NCBI GenBank assembly: GCA_016930595.1
Contig: JAFGGJ010000003.1
Coordinates: forward strand, 1 to 56,577
Reading direction: 5' to 3'
Source: Planctomycetota bacterium
GTDB lineage: Bacteria; Planctomycetota; SZUA-567; JAFGGJ01
Length of the DNA stretch: 56,577 nucleotides
Program-made: the position numbers and the translations under genes
Notes under the pieces: generated by a model
The model's input: the letters and a program-made list of their open reading frames with translations, nothing else
What the model was told of the DNA's origin: nothing
Database searches by the model: none
In this document: piece by piece, positions 1-7,511 of the stretch
Layout of the letters: every line of letters starts with the position of its first letter
Position numbering within the stretch: position 1 is the stretch's first letter

Positions 1-161
1 CGGCGCGATAACGGCGCAAGAGGGAAAGCGCCGTTTGCGCCTCCGATTTTTCAAAGACCCCATTAATCGCCGGCCGCGCATGGCACACTACGCCATGGCG
101 GTCCGGGATCCCCTGGCAGGGGCCCCACCCATCCCAGCGCCTGCGGCCCCACCCACCCGCT

Positions 162-258
162 GCCTGCGGCCTGTATGTAAGACGCGCTGTACCCATGCAA
201 GAGTTTACCGTTCGGGTTTGGTCGCTTTGCTCCCGACGCCAACTCACCCCGTGCCTGC
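162..258. repeat. Direct repeat, copy 1 of 2 (about 97 bp)
   Basis: This copy aligns with 285-380 at a 122-123 bp offset, with about six differences including one single-base deletion. It starts with GCCTGCGGCCTGTATG and ends with CACCCCGTGCCTGC. The whole stretch 1-513 holds no convincing gene. Besides the two copies it contains repeated GCCTGCGG words and two small hairpins (110-122, CCCCT/AGGGG arms; 259-275, GGCCCCT/AGGGGCC arms). Open frames across it read through the repeat in several frames and have no ribosome site or family resemblance. Confidence 0.85.
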
Positions 259-284
259 GGCCCCTCGCAGGGGCCTGCAATAGC

Positions 285-380
285 GCCTGCGGCCTGTATG
301 CAAGACGCGCTGTACCCTGCAAGGGTTTACCGTACGGGCTTGGTCGCTTCGCTCCCGACGCCAACTCACCCCGTGCCTGC
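285..380. repeat. Direct repeat, copy 2 of 2 (about 96 bp)
   Basis: Second copy of the element at 162-258. A 26-bp spacer carrying the hairpin at 259-275 separates the copies. The element looks like a unit that may be dispersed elsewhere in the genome, but only these two copies are in this window. It has no terminal inverted repeats or transposase, so it is not called an insertion sequence. Confidence 0.85.
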
Positions 381-513
381 GCGAAGGAAACGCTCAATTG
401 CCGACAGGCAGGGACGGCACAGCCGATCAGGGTGGGTGGGGGTTGTGCCGGGGTAGCGGCGGGGTAGAATGGCAAGAGCATGGGCGAGATCGGATGGGTA
501 CGGAAGGCCTGAG

Positions 514-1176
514 ATGAAGAAGATGATCGTGGCGGCGGTAATCGTTGGCGTGGCGGCGGCCACGGTGTGGTACCTGGCTGGAAGCGGGCCGTCTCCGGAA
601 ACGGTCAGTGCCGAACTGCGCAAACTCATAAGCAAACAGGACGCCGGCAGCCGGGAAAGCATCCAGAAACTGACGGACTGGGGTCCTTGCGTGATAGCGC
701 CGATACGAGAATTCTGTTCGGCGGTGGAAGAACCGGTGATACAGGAGAACGCGGACAAGAGAGCGGCGGCGGTTCAGGTTCTGACCGGTTTCTACGAAAA
801 CCAGGAAGCATGTGACTGCCTTATCGAACTCAGCCGCTCCAGCGACGCTTACGTGAAGAGGGAGGCGATAACGGCTCTGGGGTACCAATGGGGCGACGGG
901 GTACTGGAGGCGCTGGAAGCCGTAATCAACGAACCGGAACTGGAGCTGAAAGTCTTCCGGCCGGACCCTGGCGCCGGGGAAGGACGGGGCCGGTGGTATT
1001 CCTACAGGGATTTCGACGATACGGCGACAGACGCGCTGAAGCAGATGAAGGACGTCTATTCCGGGTCGATGAACAAGCCGGACAGGGTGAAAGCGGTAGA
1101 CGAAGTCCTGGAGCGCGCCGCAACCGGTCGACTCGGGAGCGAAGAAGAGAAGGCCAGCGGCCTGATAGACCTGTAG
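514..1176 (+). CDS. HEAT-repeat-like protein with N-terminal membrane anchor
   Basis: A 220-aa protein of unknown specific function. Residues 1-25 (MKKMIVAAVIVG...) form a single hydrophobic anchor or uncleaved signal after two lysines. The remainder is helical, with HEAT-like alternation: a segment around residues 100-140 reads LSRSSDAYVKREAITALGY, the usual look of a HEAT helix pair. I chose the ATG at 514 over an upstream ATG at 469 because the hydrophobic segment then sits at the N-terminus; the upstream extension is charged and featureless. It lies about 100 bp upstream of the glucuronokinase on the same strand but has no visible functional link to it. A periplasmic or membrane-surface scaffold role is inference only. 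Confidence 0.75.
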   Translation: MKKMIVAAVIVGVAAATVWYLAGSGPSPETVSAELRKLISKQDAGSRESIQKLTDWGPCVIAPIREFCSAVEEPVIQENADKRAAAVQVLTGFYENQEACDCLIELSRSSDAYVKREAITALGYQWGDGVLEALEAVINEPELELKVFRPDPGAGEGRGRWYSYRDFDDTATDALKQMKDVYSGSMNKPDRVKAVDEVLERAATGRLGSEEEKASGLIDL

Positions 1177-1276
1177 AGGCGGCGCGCCGGGACGCCGCGG
1201 CGGAAGAAGCCGGGATCGGCGAGGCTTGACGTTAACGCGGTGGGTGCGCATAATGGACGGTCTCCACGGAGAAGGA

Positions 1277-2305
1277 ATGCACGACCCTGTCATGGAAAGT
1301 GTGACGCCCGCGAGGGCGGGACTGATCGGCAACCCGTCGGACGGGTATTTCGGGCGGACGATATCCTGCACGGTGGGGAACTTCTGCGCGCGCATCAAGC
1401 TGCGTGAAAGCGACAGGATAGTGCTGGAGCCCGCCAGCAGGGATCATTCCGTTTTCGGGTCGCTCAGGGAACTGGTGGAGGAAGTGCGGTACGGGGGCTA
1501 CTACGGCGGCCTCCGTCTCGTGAAGGCGTCCGTGAAGAAGTTCTACGACCACGCCGTGGAGAAGAAAATCGGGCTGGACGGCAGGAATTTCACCATAAGC
1601 TACGACAGCGACATCCCGCTGAGGGTGGGACTGGCGGGGTCGAGCGCGATAGTCATATCCACGTTACGCGCCCTGGCGCGATTTTTTCATGTCGAACTGG
1701 ACAGGACGCACCTGGCGAACCTGGCCCTCGCCGTGGAGACCGAGGAGCTCGCCATCCCCGCCGGGCTGCAGGACCGGGTGGTGCAGAGCTACGGGGGCCT
1801 GGTCTTCATGGATTTCAGCCGGCAGTACATGGAGGAATACGGCTACGGGCGGTACGAGGAACTCGACCCGGCCCTGTTGCCTCCGCTCTACATCGCCTAC
1901 CTGGCCAAGGTGGGCGAGGGGACGGAAGTGCCGCACTCGGATCTGAGGAGACGATATTCCGAAGGCGACGAAAAGGTGAGGCGTGTGATACGAGACCTGG
2001 CGGATATGGTCCTGGAGTTCCGCGTGGCCCTTGAAGACGGGAAAGTGTGGAGAATGGCGGAACTCATGAACAGGAATTTCGACCTGAGGGCCGCGATACT
2101 GCCGGTTTCGGAAGCCAACTGGAAACTGGTGAACACGGCCCGCAACATGGGGCTGTGCGCGAAGTTCTGCGGGTCGGGCGGGGCGGTCGTAGGGATATGC
2201 GAATCGGAAAAGGATTACGCCGCGCTGTGCGGCGTAATGAAGGCGGCCGGTGCGGAAGTCATCCGGCCGCTGGTGACGAGCGGGAAGGCGGAGGAGAGGA
2301 AATGA
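1277..2305 (+). CDS. GHMP-family kinase, plant-type glucuronokinase-like
   Basis: Predicted to phosphorylate D-glucuronate (or a related uronate) at C1 with ATP in the cytoplasm. The protein follows plant glucuronokinases almost block by block: N-terminal ARAGLIGNPSDGYFGRTI, the GHMP phosphate-binding loop GLAGSSAIV, the AGLQDRVVQSYGGLVFMDFS block, and the C-terminal FCGSGGAVV glycine motif. Length is about 342 aa, close to the plant enzymes (about 360). The start is uncertain: ATG 1277 follows GGAGAAGGA, but ATG 1253 and TTG 1226 are in frame upstream. The stop overlaps the galU start (ATGA at 2302-2305), indicating translational coupling. Together the two enzymes could convert glucuronate to glucuronate-1-P and then UDP-glucuronate. 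The family is well supported; the exact sugar is inferred, and galacturonate is the main alternative. Confidence 0.88.
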   Translation: MHDPVMESVTPARAGLIGNPSDGYFGRTISCTVGNFCARIKLRESDRIVLEPASRDHSVFGSLRELVEEVRYGGYYGGLRLVKASVKKFYDHAVEKKIGLDGRNFTISYDSDIPLRVGLAGSSAIVISTLRALARFFHVELDRTHLANLALAVETEELAIPAGLQDRVVQSYGGLVFMDFSRQYMEEYGYGRYEELDPALLPPLYIAYLAKVGEGTEVPHSDLRRRYSEGDEKVRRVIRDLADMVLEFRVALEDGKVWRMAELMNRNFDLRAAILPVSEANWKLVNTARNMGLCAKFCGSGGAVVGICESEKDYAALCGVMKAAGAEVIRPLVTSGKAEERK

Positions 2306-3204
2306 TCAGGAAAGCAGTGATACCGGCTGCGGGCTTCGGGACGAGGTTTCTGCCGGCCACGAAGAGCCAGCCCAAGGAAATGCTGCCGGTGATAGACAGG
2401 CCGGTGATACAGTACGTGGTGGAAGAAGCCGCCGCCAGCGGCATTACGGACATCCTGATCGTGACCGGGCGCGGCAAGCAGGCCATTGAAAACCACTTCG
2501 ACCGCGCGGTGGAACTGGAAATAGAGCTGGAACGTGCGGGCAAGGAGAACCAGCTGAAAGAGCTGCGGCGGCTGGCGGAAATGGCCGAGGTGCACTACAT
2601 ACGCCAAGGTGACATGCGCGGGCTGGGTGCGGCGGTGGCAACGGCCAGACAGCACGTCGGCGACGAACCGTTCGTAGTTCTCCTTGGCGACACCATCCTG
2701 GATTCCGAAGGCGGCGTACCGGCGACGAGGCTCCTGGTGGACGCCTACAACGGCGTCAAGGCTTCCGTCGTCGGCCTGGAAGTTGTCGACAGGTCGCGGT
2801 CGGTGCGCTTTGGGATGGTGGAGCCTGGCGGAGAAGCCGACGCCGACGGGAACATTCCGGTGAGGCGCGTCGTGGAGAAGCCTTACCCCGCCAGGAGCCC
2901 TTCCGAGCTGGCCCTTGTGGGGCGTTACGTGTTCGACGCCGTGGTATTCGAAATTCTGGAAAAAGAACTCGCCGCCAGCGACGCTCCCATGGACCTTTCG
3001 GGGGCGATTAATGAACTCGCGACGCGGGGCAAACTTTACGGCCGGGTGGTCGAGGGGCGGCGCTACGACATCGGCGAGCGGATGGACTACGTGGAGGCGG
3101 TGTTCAGGCTGGGGATGCGCCGGGAGGACATCGCCCCGGAACTGGGCAAGCTCATCAAGCAGCTTGCGAGGGAAATCGAAGACGCCGGACAGGGCGGGCG
3201 GTAA
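2302..3204 (+). CDS. galU: UTP-glucose-1-phosphate uridylyltransferase (GalU family)
   Basis: Transfers UMP from UTP to glucose-1-phosphate, giving UDP-glucose. The nucleotidyltransferase signature is intact at the N-terminus: IPAAGFGTRFLPATKSQPKEM with the activating lysine, followed by DRPVIQYVVEEA. LLGDTILD carries the metal-binding aspartate, and VVEKPYPARSPSELALVGRY is the usual central block. At 300 aa the length is normal for bacterial GalU. ATG 2302 overlaps the glucuronokinase stop by 4 bp. That coupling suggests it may also accept glucuronate-1-phosphate, as plant UDP-sugar pyrophosphorylases do. This is inference: GalU enzymes usually prefer glucose-1-P. Confidence 0.92.
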   Translation: MIRKAVIPAAGFGTRFLPATKSQPKEMLPVIDRPVIQYVVEEAAASGITDILIVTGRGKQAIENHFDRAVELEIELERAGKENQLKELRRLAEMAEVHYIRQGDMRGLGAAVATARQHVGDEPFVVLLGDTILDSEGGVPATRLLVDAYNGVKASVVGLEVVDRSRSVRFGMVEPGGEADADGNIPVRRVVEKPYPARSPSELALVGRYVFDAVVFEILEKELAASDAPMDLSGAINELATRGKLYGRVVEGRRYDIGERMDYVEAVFRLGMRREDIAPELGKLIKQLAREIEDAGQGGR

Positions 3205-3255
3205 GGGGATGCCGCCGGCGGCGGGGATGGACCGGCGGGGCTGAAGAAGCGTCGG

Positions 3256-4485
3256 CTAGGCCCAGCTTTCAGCCATATACGCCTGAAGGATACCGGATTC
3301 GTTCGAGTTGAAGAAAACCATTGTGCCGTCGGGCGACAGGAACGGGTGGACGTGGGAATCCTTGGCCTGCCGCGAACGCGAGTCCAGCAGGTAGGTGCAG
3401 GCGGCCATGGGAGCGCCTTTCTCCGGGGGGAGTCCGGCGACGTAGAGGTGCATGGTATCCCGCGGGCAGTAATCCGTGGCGATCAGAGCGCCCGCTGCGT
3501 CGGTGCCGAAATGACAGAAATGCGGGGTCTGGAAACTCCGCGACAACTCGTTTCTCCACCCGCCCGGCGTGTTGACGCCGACATGCCCTGCATCCGGGGC
3601 GGGCGTGCCTTCAACCAGCATCTGCCGGTCATCGCCGGATGTCCCGTACGTGCTGGTTATGGCGGCGGTGGAGTTACCGCGCCAGCACTGGTGTCCCTGG
3701 CAGAATTCGGCGCCGTCGCGTCCCCACGGCATGGAGCGGAAGGAAGAGCCGTCGTCGCGGATGACGTGTATGTCCGCTCCCGCTCCCCCGACAAGCCCGG
3801 TTATTTTGCCCGAAGCGTCGTACGCGGAGCCGTGGTTTTCCTGTATCAGTATATCATGGGAGGCGTCGCGGTCGAGGGAGCGGCAGTACTGGGGATGTAT
3901 GTTGCACCAGGACGTACCGAAGAGAGGGACGGTGACGGAAAGGGCGTCGAGGTCGAAGACGAGAAGACCGTACGGCGAGCCTTCGTGTTCGCCGTCCCCC
4001 AGAAAGGCGGGAAGGGCGAGGCGGCGGCCGTCGGAGGAAATGGTCGACAGGGGATACGGCCGGCTCGCCCGGAAGTCCGTACCGGGGATGGGCGAGTCGA
4101 GGACGAGGAGCGTCCGGCGGTCGGTGCCGTCCAGGGCGACCCGGACGAGGGACAGCCTGCCGCCGCCGGGTTCGGTCTCGTCCACAAAATAGTAGACGTG
4201 GGACCCGTCGGGGGTGACGGAGGGGGCGGTGGCGCCGGTTTCGTGCGTAAGCGGACTGAGCGAGCAGCCGTTTTCAACGTCGCAGACAAGGTAACGGTGT
4301 TCCGGGTCGTCCCTGTCGGAGCCGTGGGCGTGGGCCGAACGGTGCAGCAGGAAAAACCTGGAATCAGGCGTGAATATCTGCGCTTCCATGTAGACGTGGC
4401 TGGAAGGGATTTCTTCGGTCGTCAACTGGAAGACTTCGAGACCCGCTGGGGAGCGGTCGTCTACAAGATCCGGTCTGCATTTCAT
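3256..4485 (-). CDS. PL22-like (oligogalacturonate lyase-like) beta-propeller protein
   Basis: A 409-aa cytoplasmic propeller without a signal peptide. Repeated blades carry the TolB-like pattern SPDGxxxxF. The C-terminal SHVHPFLSPDGTMVFFNSNESG aligns by eye with the last blade of oligogalacturonate lyases, and the GHQCW block resembles the GHEYW block of the second PL22 protein in this window (45609-46730). The two terminal histidines of the HxHP metal site are kept, but the preceding glutamine is not obvious, so activity may differ. The start at 4485 is preceded by GGGAGA at normal spacing; a longer frame reaches 4518. It is divergent from the GH172 gene at 4748. Likely substrate: an unsaturated or uronate-containing oligosaccharide. 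Confidence 0.78.
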   Translation of the reverse strand: MKCRPDLVDDRSPAGLEVFQLTTEEIPSSHVYMEAQIFTPDSRFFLLHRSAHAHGSDRDDPEHRYLVCDVENGCSLSPLTHETGATAPSVTPDGSHVYYFVDETEPGGGRLSLVRVALDGTDRRTLLVLDSPIPGTDFRASRPYPLSTISSDGRRLALPAFLGDGEHEGSPYGLLVFDLDALSVTVPLFGTSWCNIHPQYCRSLDRDASHDILIQENHGSAYDASGKITGLVGGAGADIHVIRDDGSSFRSMPWGRDGAEFCQGHQCWRGNSTAAITSTYGTSGDDRQMLVEGTPAPDAGHVGVNTPGGWRNELSRSFQTPHFCHFGTDAAGALIATDYCPRDTMHLYVAGLPPEKGAPMAACTYLLDSRSRQAKDSHVHPFLSPDGTMVFFNSNESGILQAYMAESWA

Positions 4486-4747
4486 GGCGTTCTCCCGCGA
4501 CAACGGCCGGCGATGCATGAGCGGATTGTAGCGGGGCGGGATCGAAGTAAATGCAAGAAAGCAGGAATTCCTGACGGACGTCTGTGGCGGCCGTTCGTTT
4601 CCATGGCCAGTCCGGGCACGGCGTTTTGCTGATGCGCCGCGTCGTCATCGGTCATTTCCCGCCACATAAGGTTGAAGACGGCCGGTGAGATGGTACGCTA
4701 TGAGGTGTCCGTGGCCGTGGGGGGGAACCTGCAGAGGAGGAGACGAA

Positions 4748-6034
4748 ATGCCGTTTGAAGACTTGCTGTCGGGCCTGGAGAGGCCGGGAAACGTCCGGAC
4801 GATGCGCGCGTCGAGCTGGGACATGACGGGGAAGAATTCGGACGCGTGGATGATCGGGGCGGGCGAGGAAAGGGTGCTGGCGGATATAGAAGGCCCCGGG
4901 CGGATAACGCACATCTGGATGACTCAAAGCTGCCGCAGGATGGCCGGGGCGAACTGGTTCGTGCCTGACCCGGACGTCTACCGGAAGGTGCTGCTGGCGT
5001 TCTACTGGGACGGCGAGAAGGAGCCGTCGGTGCTGGCGCCGCTGGGGGATTTCTTCTGCATGGGGCATTCGATAGCGGGCAATTTCCAGAGCCTGCCGTT
5101 CACGGTGAGCGTGAACGCCCAGAGCAACATGAAGTTCGGCGCGCCGGCGGCGCTGAACTGCTATCTGCCGATGCCTTTCAGGAAGAGGGCCAAGGTTGTC
5201 ATAATCAACGAGAACGACATAGGGTACGTGCAGTACTTCTACATAGATTACGAGAAGGTGCTGGACGGACTGCCGGACGAGACGGCGTACCTGCACGCCC
5301 AGTGGAGGCGTGAGAACCCGTGCCCCGGATGGGCGCCGGAAATGCGCGTGAATACTCCCCCGGTGGACATCCCCAACGACGGTGCGAAGAACTACGTGAT
5401 ACTGGAAGCGAAGGGCAGCGGGCATTACGTGGGATGCAACCTCTCGGTGACGAACTTCCAGGGGACGTGGTGGGGGGAAGGCGACGACATGATATTCGTG
5501 GACGGGGAGGAATTTCCGCCGGCGATACACGGGACGGGGTCGGAGGACTTTCTGAACCAGGCGTACGGGATGCAGCCGAACGCGTACCTGATGAACGGGT
5601 CGTCGAAGTACGAGCACGAGGGCCCGGCGGGATACCAGGTGTCGTACAACTTCTACCTGACGAACCCGGTGCGATTCCGGAAGGGGATCCGCGTCACGCT
5701 GGAGCACGGGCATGGGAATCACCTTGCGAACGAATGGTCGTCGACGGCGTACTGGTACCAGCAGGAACCACACAAGGCTTTCGGGATACTGCCGGTTGCG
5801 AAGCGGCTGCCCGTGCGGCACGCGGACCTGGGAGTCGCGCCGATACTGGAGCCGCCCGGCTGGAAAGAACCTCGACTGACCCCCGAGCAGAAACGGATAA
5901 AGGAGAAGTACAGGAAGGAGCTGGACCGCGCAGGGAAGGCCCATGCGGCGGGGCAGAAGAGGGCGGCGAAGGCGCAGAAGAAGCTGGAGAAGGAAGGCAG
6001 CCCGCTGGGCAGGAAGAAGCGCCGGAAGAGGTGA
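4748..6034 (+). CDS. GH172 / DUF2961 family protein
   Basis: DUF2961 proteins, now CAZy family GH172, include difructose-dianhydride and arabinofuranan-active hydrolases. The conserved core is visible: GPGRITHIWMT near residue 50, SVNAQSNMKFGAP near 121, and WWGEGDDMIFVDGE followed by IHGTGSEDFLNQAYG at 241-275. Glu244 and Glu266 sit about where the catalytic glutamate pair of characterised GH172 enzymes falls, which I infer from spacing and motif only. There is no signal peptide, so it should act in the cytoplasm. The C-terminus (residues about 375-428) is a lysine-rich helical tail unlike the core. ATG 4748 has a strong AGAGGAGGAG ribosome site. It is divergent from the PL22-like gene, and the 262-bp space between them holds only weak promoter-like sequence. 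Confidence 0.87.
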   Translation: MPFEDLLSGLERPGNVRTMRASSWDMTGKNSDAWMIGAGEERVLADIEGPGRITHIWMTQSCRRMAGANWFVPDPDVYRKVLLAFYWDGEKEPSVLAPLGDFFCMGHSIAGNFQSLPFTVSVNAQSNMKFGAPAALNCYLPMPFRKRAKVVIINENDIGYVQYFYIDYEKVLDGLPDETAYLHAQWRRENPCPGWAPEMRVNTPPVDIPNDGAKNYVILEAKGSGHYVGCNLSVTNFQGTWWGEGDDMIFVDGEEFPPAIHGTGSEDFLNQAYGMQPNAYLMNGSSKYEHEGPAGYQVSYNFYLTNPVRFRKGIRVTLEHGHGNHLANEWSSTAYWYQQEPHKAFGILPVAKRLPVRHADLGVAPILEPPGWKEPRLTPEQKRIKEKYRKELDRAGKAHAAGQKRAAKAQKKLEKEGSPLGRKKRRKR

Positions 6035-6049
6035 GGGGATTCGGTGCGC

Positions 6050-6078
6050 TTGCCCGGAAGGGTGAGGCGTGGTATGCT
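6050..6078 (+). promoter_or_regulatory. Candidate sigma70-type promoter for the yebC operon
   Basis: TTGCCC at 6050-6055, a 17-base spacer, then TATGCT at 6073-6078. It would start transcription near 6085 and leave a leader of about 185 bases before yebC. It conflicts in part with the small open frame that begins at 6074. Confidence 0.45.
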
Positions 6079-6199
6079 GTCGTGGGTGCGTGGTACCGGC
6101 ATGGAGGCACTGGTGAAGCGCGACGTGGTATGCGAGAGGGTGTATATCCGGAGGAACCGGCAGCTTCTGCGCGCGCTGTACACGTCATCCCTTCCATAG
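6074..6199 (+). CDS. Possible 41-aa small protein upstream of yebC
   Basis: A short frame begins MLSWVRGTGMEALVKRDVV and ends LRALYTSSLP before a TAG stop; a second in-frame ATG lies at 6101. About three quarters of codons end in G or C, like neighbouring genes, and GAGG stands six bases before the first ATG. The product is basic with no family I recognise. It could be a genuine small protein, a leader peptide for the yebC operon, or chance in GC-rich DNA. The overlap with a good -10 box at 6073-6078 argues for the second ATG (30-32 aa) if transcription starts there. The rest of 6035-6269 shows nothing else. Confidence 0.3.
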   Translation: MLSWVRGTGMEALVKRDVVCERVYIRRNRQLLRALYTSSLP

Positions 6200-6269
6200 G
6201 CGTCCGGAAGAGCGGCGCCGGCGCAATGCCGGCGGGGCCGTAAAGGGCGCAGTCCGAAGGGAGCGGAAC

Positions 6270-7019
6270 ATGGCAGGGCATTCTCACTGGGCGGGGATAA
6301 AGTACAAGAAGGCGATAAACGACTCGAAGCGGGGGAAGCTGTTCAGCAAGCTGAGCAGGGCGATAATGGTGGCGGCGCGGCACGGTGCGGACCCGGATTT
6401 CAACCCGCAGTTGCGGAGCGCGCTGGACCAGGCGAGGTCGTCGGGGCTGCCGAAGGACAACATCGAGCGGGCGGTGGCGAAGGGGGGCGGGGACACCGAG
6501 GGGGCGAACCTGGTGGAGATCCGCTACGAGGCGTTCGGGCCCGGCGGAGCGGCGGTCCTGATAGAATGCATAACGGACAACGTGAACAGGACTCTGCCGG
6601 AAGTCAGGAAGCTGGTGGAGCAGTACAACGGGAAGATGGGCAGCGCCGGGACGGTGGCATGGATGTTCAAGAGGAAGGGGCTGATATCGGTTGAGAAGGA
6701 AGGTGCGGACGAGGACGCGTTGATGACGGCGGCGCTGGACGCGGGCGCTGAGGACATCCAGGGCGACGACGGGGACGTGTACGAGATAACCACGGCGGCG
6801 GAGGATTTCGGGGCGGTGAAGGAGGCGGTGGCCGGGGGCGGGTTCGGGGTGAAGGTGGCGGAGCTGACGCTTATAGCGGAAAACGAACTGCAACTCGACA
6901 CGGAAACGCAAGTCAAGGCGCTGAAACTCATGAGCGCAGTCGAAGATCACGACGACGTGCAGAACGTGTACGCGAACTTCACGCCGTCCGCGGAGGCGGT
7001 GAAGAAGCTGGAAGGATAG
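6270..7019 (+). CDS. yebC: YebC/PmpR family protein (TACO1 family)
   Basis: A 249-aa YebC/TACO1 family protein, clear from the N-terminal MAGHSHWAGIKYKKAINDSKRGK and the later block YEAFGPGGAAVLIECITDNVNRT. Members have been described as DNA-binding regulators and, more recently, as ribosome-associated factors that help translate proline-rich or stalling sequences. The three-domain length is normal. It precedes ruvC by 9 bp, the arrangement seen in many bacteria (yebC-ruvC-ruvA-ruvB), but here ruvA and ruvB do not follow. ATG 6270 is preceded by GGGAGCGGAAC. Confidence 0.95.
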   Translation: MAGHSHWAGIKYKKAINDSKRGKLFSKLSRAIMVAARHGADPDFNPQLRSALDQARSSGLPKDNIERAVAKGGGDTEGANLVEIRYEAFGPGGAAVLIECITDNVNRTLPEVRKLVEQYNGKMGSAGTVAWMFKRKGLISVEKEGADEDALMTAALDAGAEDIQGDDGDVYEITTAAEDFGAVKEAVAGGGFGVKVAELTLIAENELQLDTETQVKALKLMSAVEDHDDVQNVYANFTPSAEAVKKLEG

Positions 7020-7028
7020 GACGGACCG

Positions 7029-7511
7029 GTGCGGATACTGGGGATAGATCCCGGAAGCGTGACGACGGGGTATGCCGCGGTCGAGGTGTCCGGGAGCAGG
7101 ACGACGCTGGTGGAATGCGGAGTCATCAGGCCGGGGAAATGCGGTCTTCCGGAAAGGCTGGCGAGGATAAGCGCCGAGACCGGGCGGCTGGTGGAGCGCA
7201 TTGCTCCGGATGCCGTGGTGGTGGAGACGTCGTACTGGGGGAGGAGCGCCCAGAGTTCGATAAAGGTGGCGGAAGTGCGTGGGGCGATAATATCGACGGC
7301 CGCTGCGCGCGGGGTGAAAGTACATGAGCTGGCTCCCGCCGAAGTGAAGAAAGGAGTCACCGGACGGGGCCAGGCGTCAAAGGAGCAGGTGGAATTCATG
7401 GTGAAGCGCATAGCGGGGCTGGACGGGGAGATATCCCCGAAGGACGCTTCGGACGCCATGGCGATAGCGATAGCGTTTTCGAACCGTGCGGTGCCGGGGA
7501 CGGGCGCATGA
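7029..7511 (+). CDS. ruvC: Holliday junction endonuclease RuvC
   Basis: Resolves Holliday junctions by paired nicking during recombination repair. All four catalytic acids are present with family spacing: Asp7 (GIDPGS), Glu66 (VVVETSYW), Asp139 and Asp142 (KDASDAMAIAIA). At 160 aa it is slightly shorter than typical (about 170). It starts at GTG 7029, nine bases after yebC. Its stop overlaps the sigma factor start by 4 bp (ATGA at 7508), so the two are translationally coupled. The usual partners ruvA and ruvB are not next to it. Confidence 0.94.
   Translation: MRILGIDPGSVTTGYAAVEVSGSRTTLVECGVIRPGKCGLPERLARISAETGRLVERIAPDAVVVETSYWGRSAQSSIKVAEVRGAIISTAAARGVKVHELAPAEVKKGVTGRGQASKEQVEFMVKRIAGLDGEISPKDASDAMAIAIAFSNRAVPGTGA

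Noticed and set aside
3346..4632. 428-codon plus-strand open frame
   Set aside because: It lies antisense over the PL22-like gene; composition is low-complexity Gly/Val/Arg, with no family motif, while the minus-strand frame shows propeller repeats and a good ribosome site.
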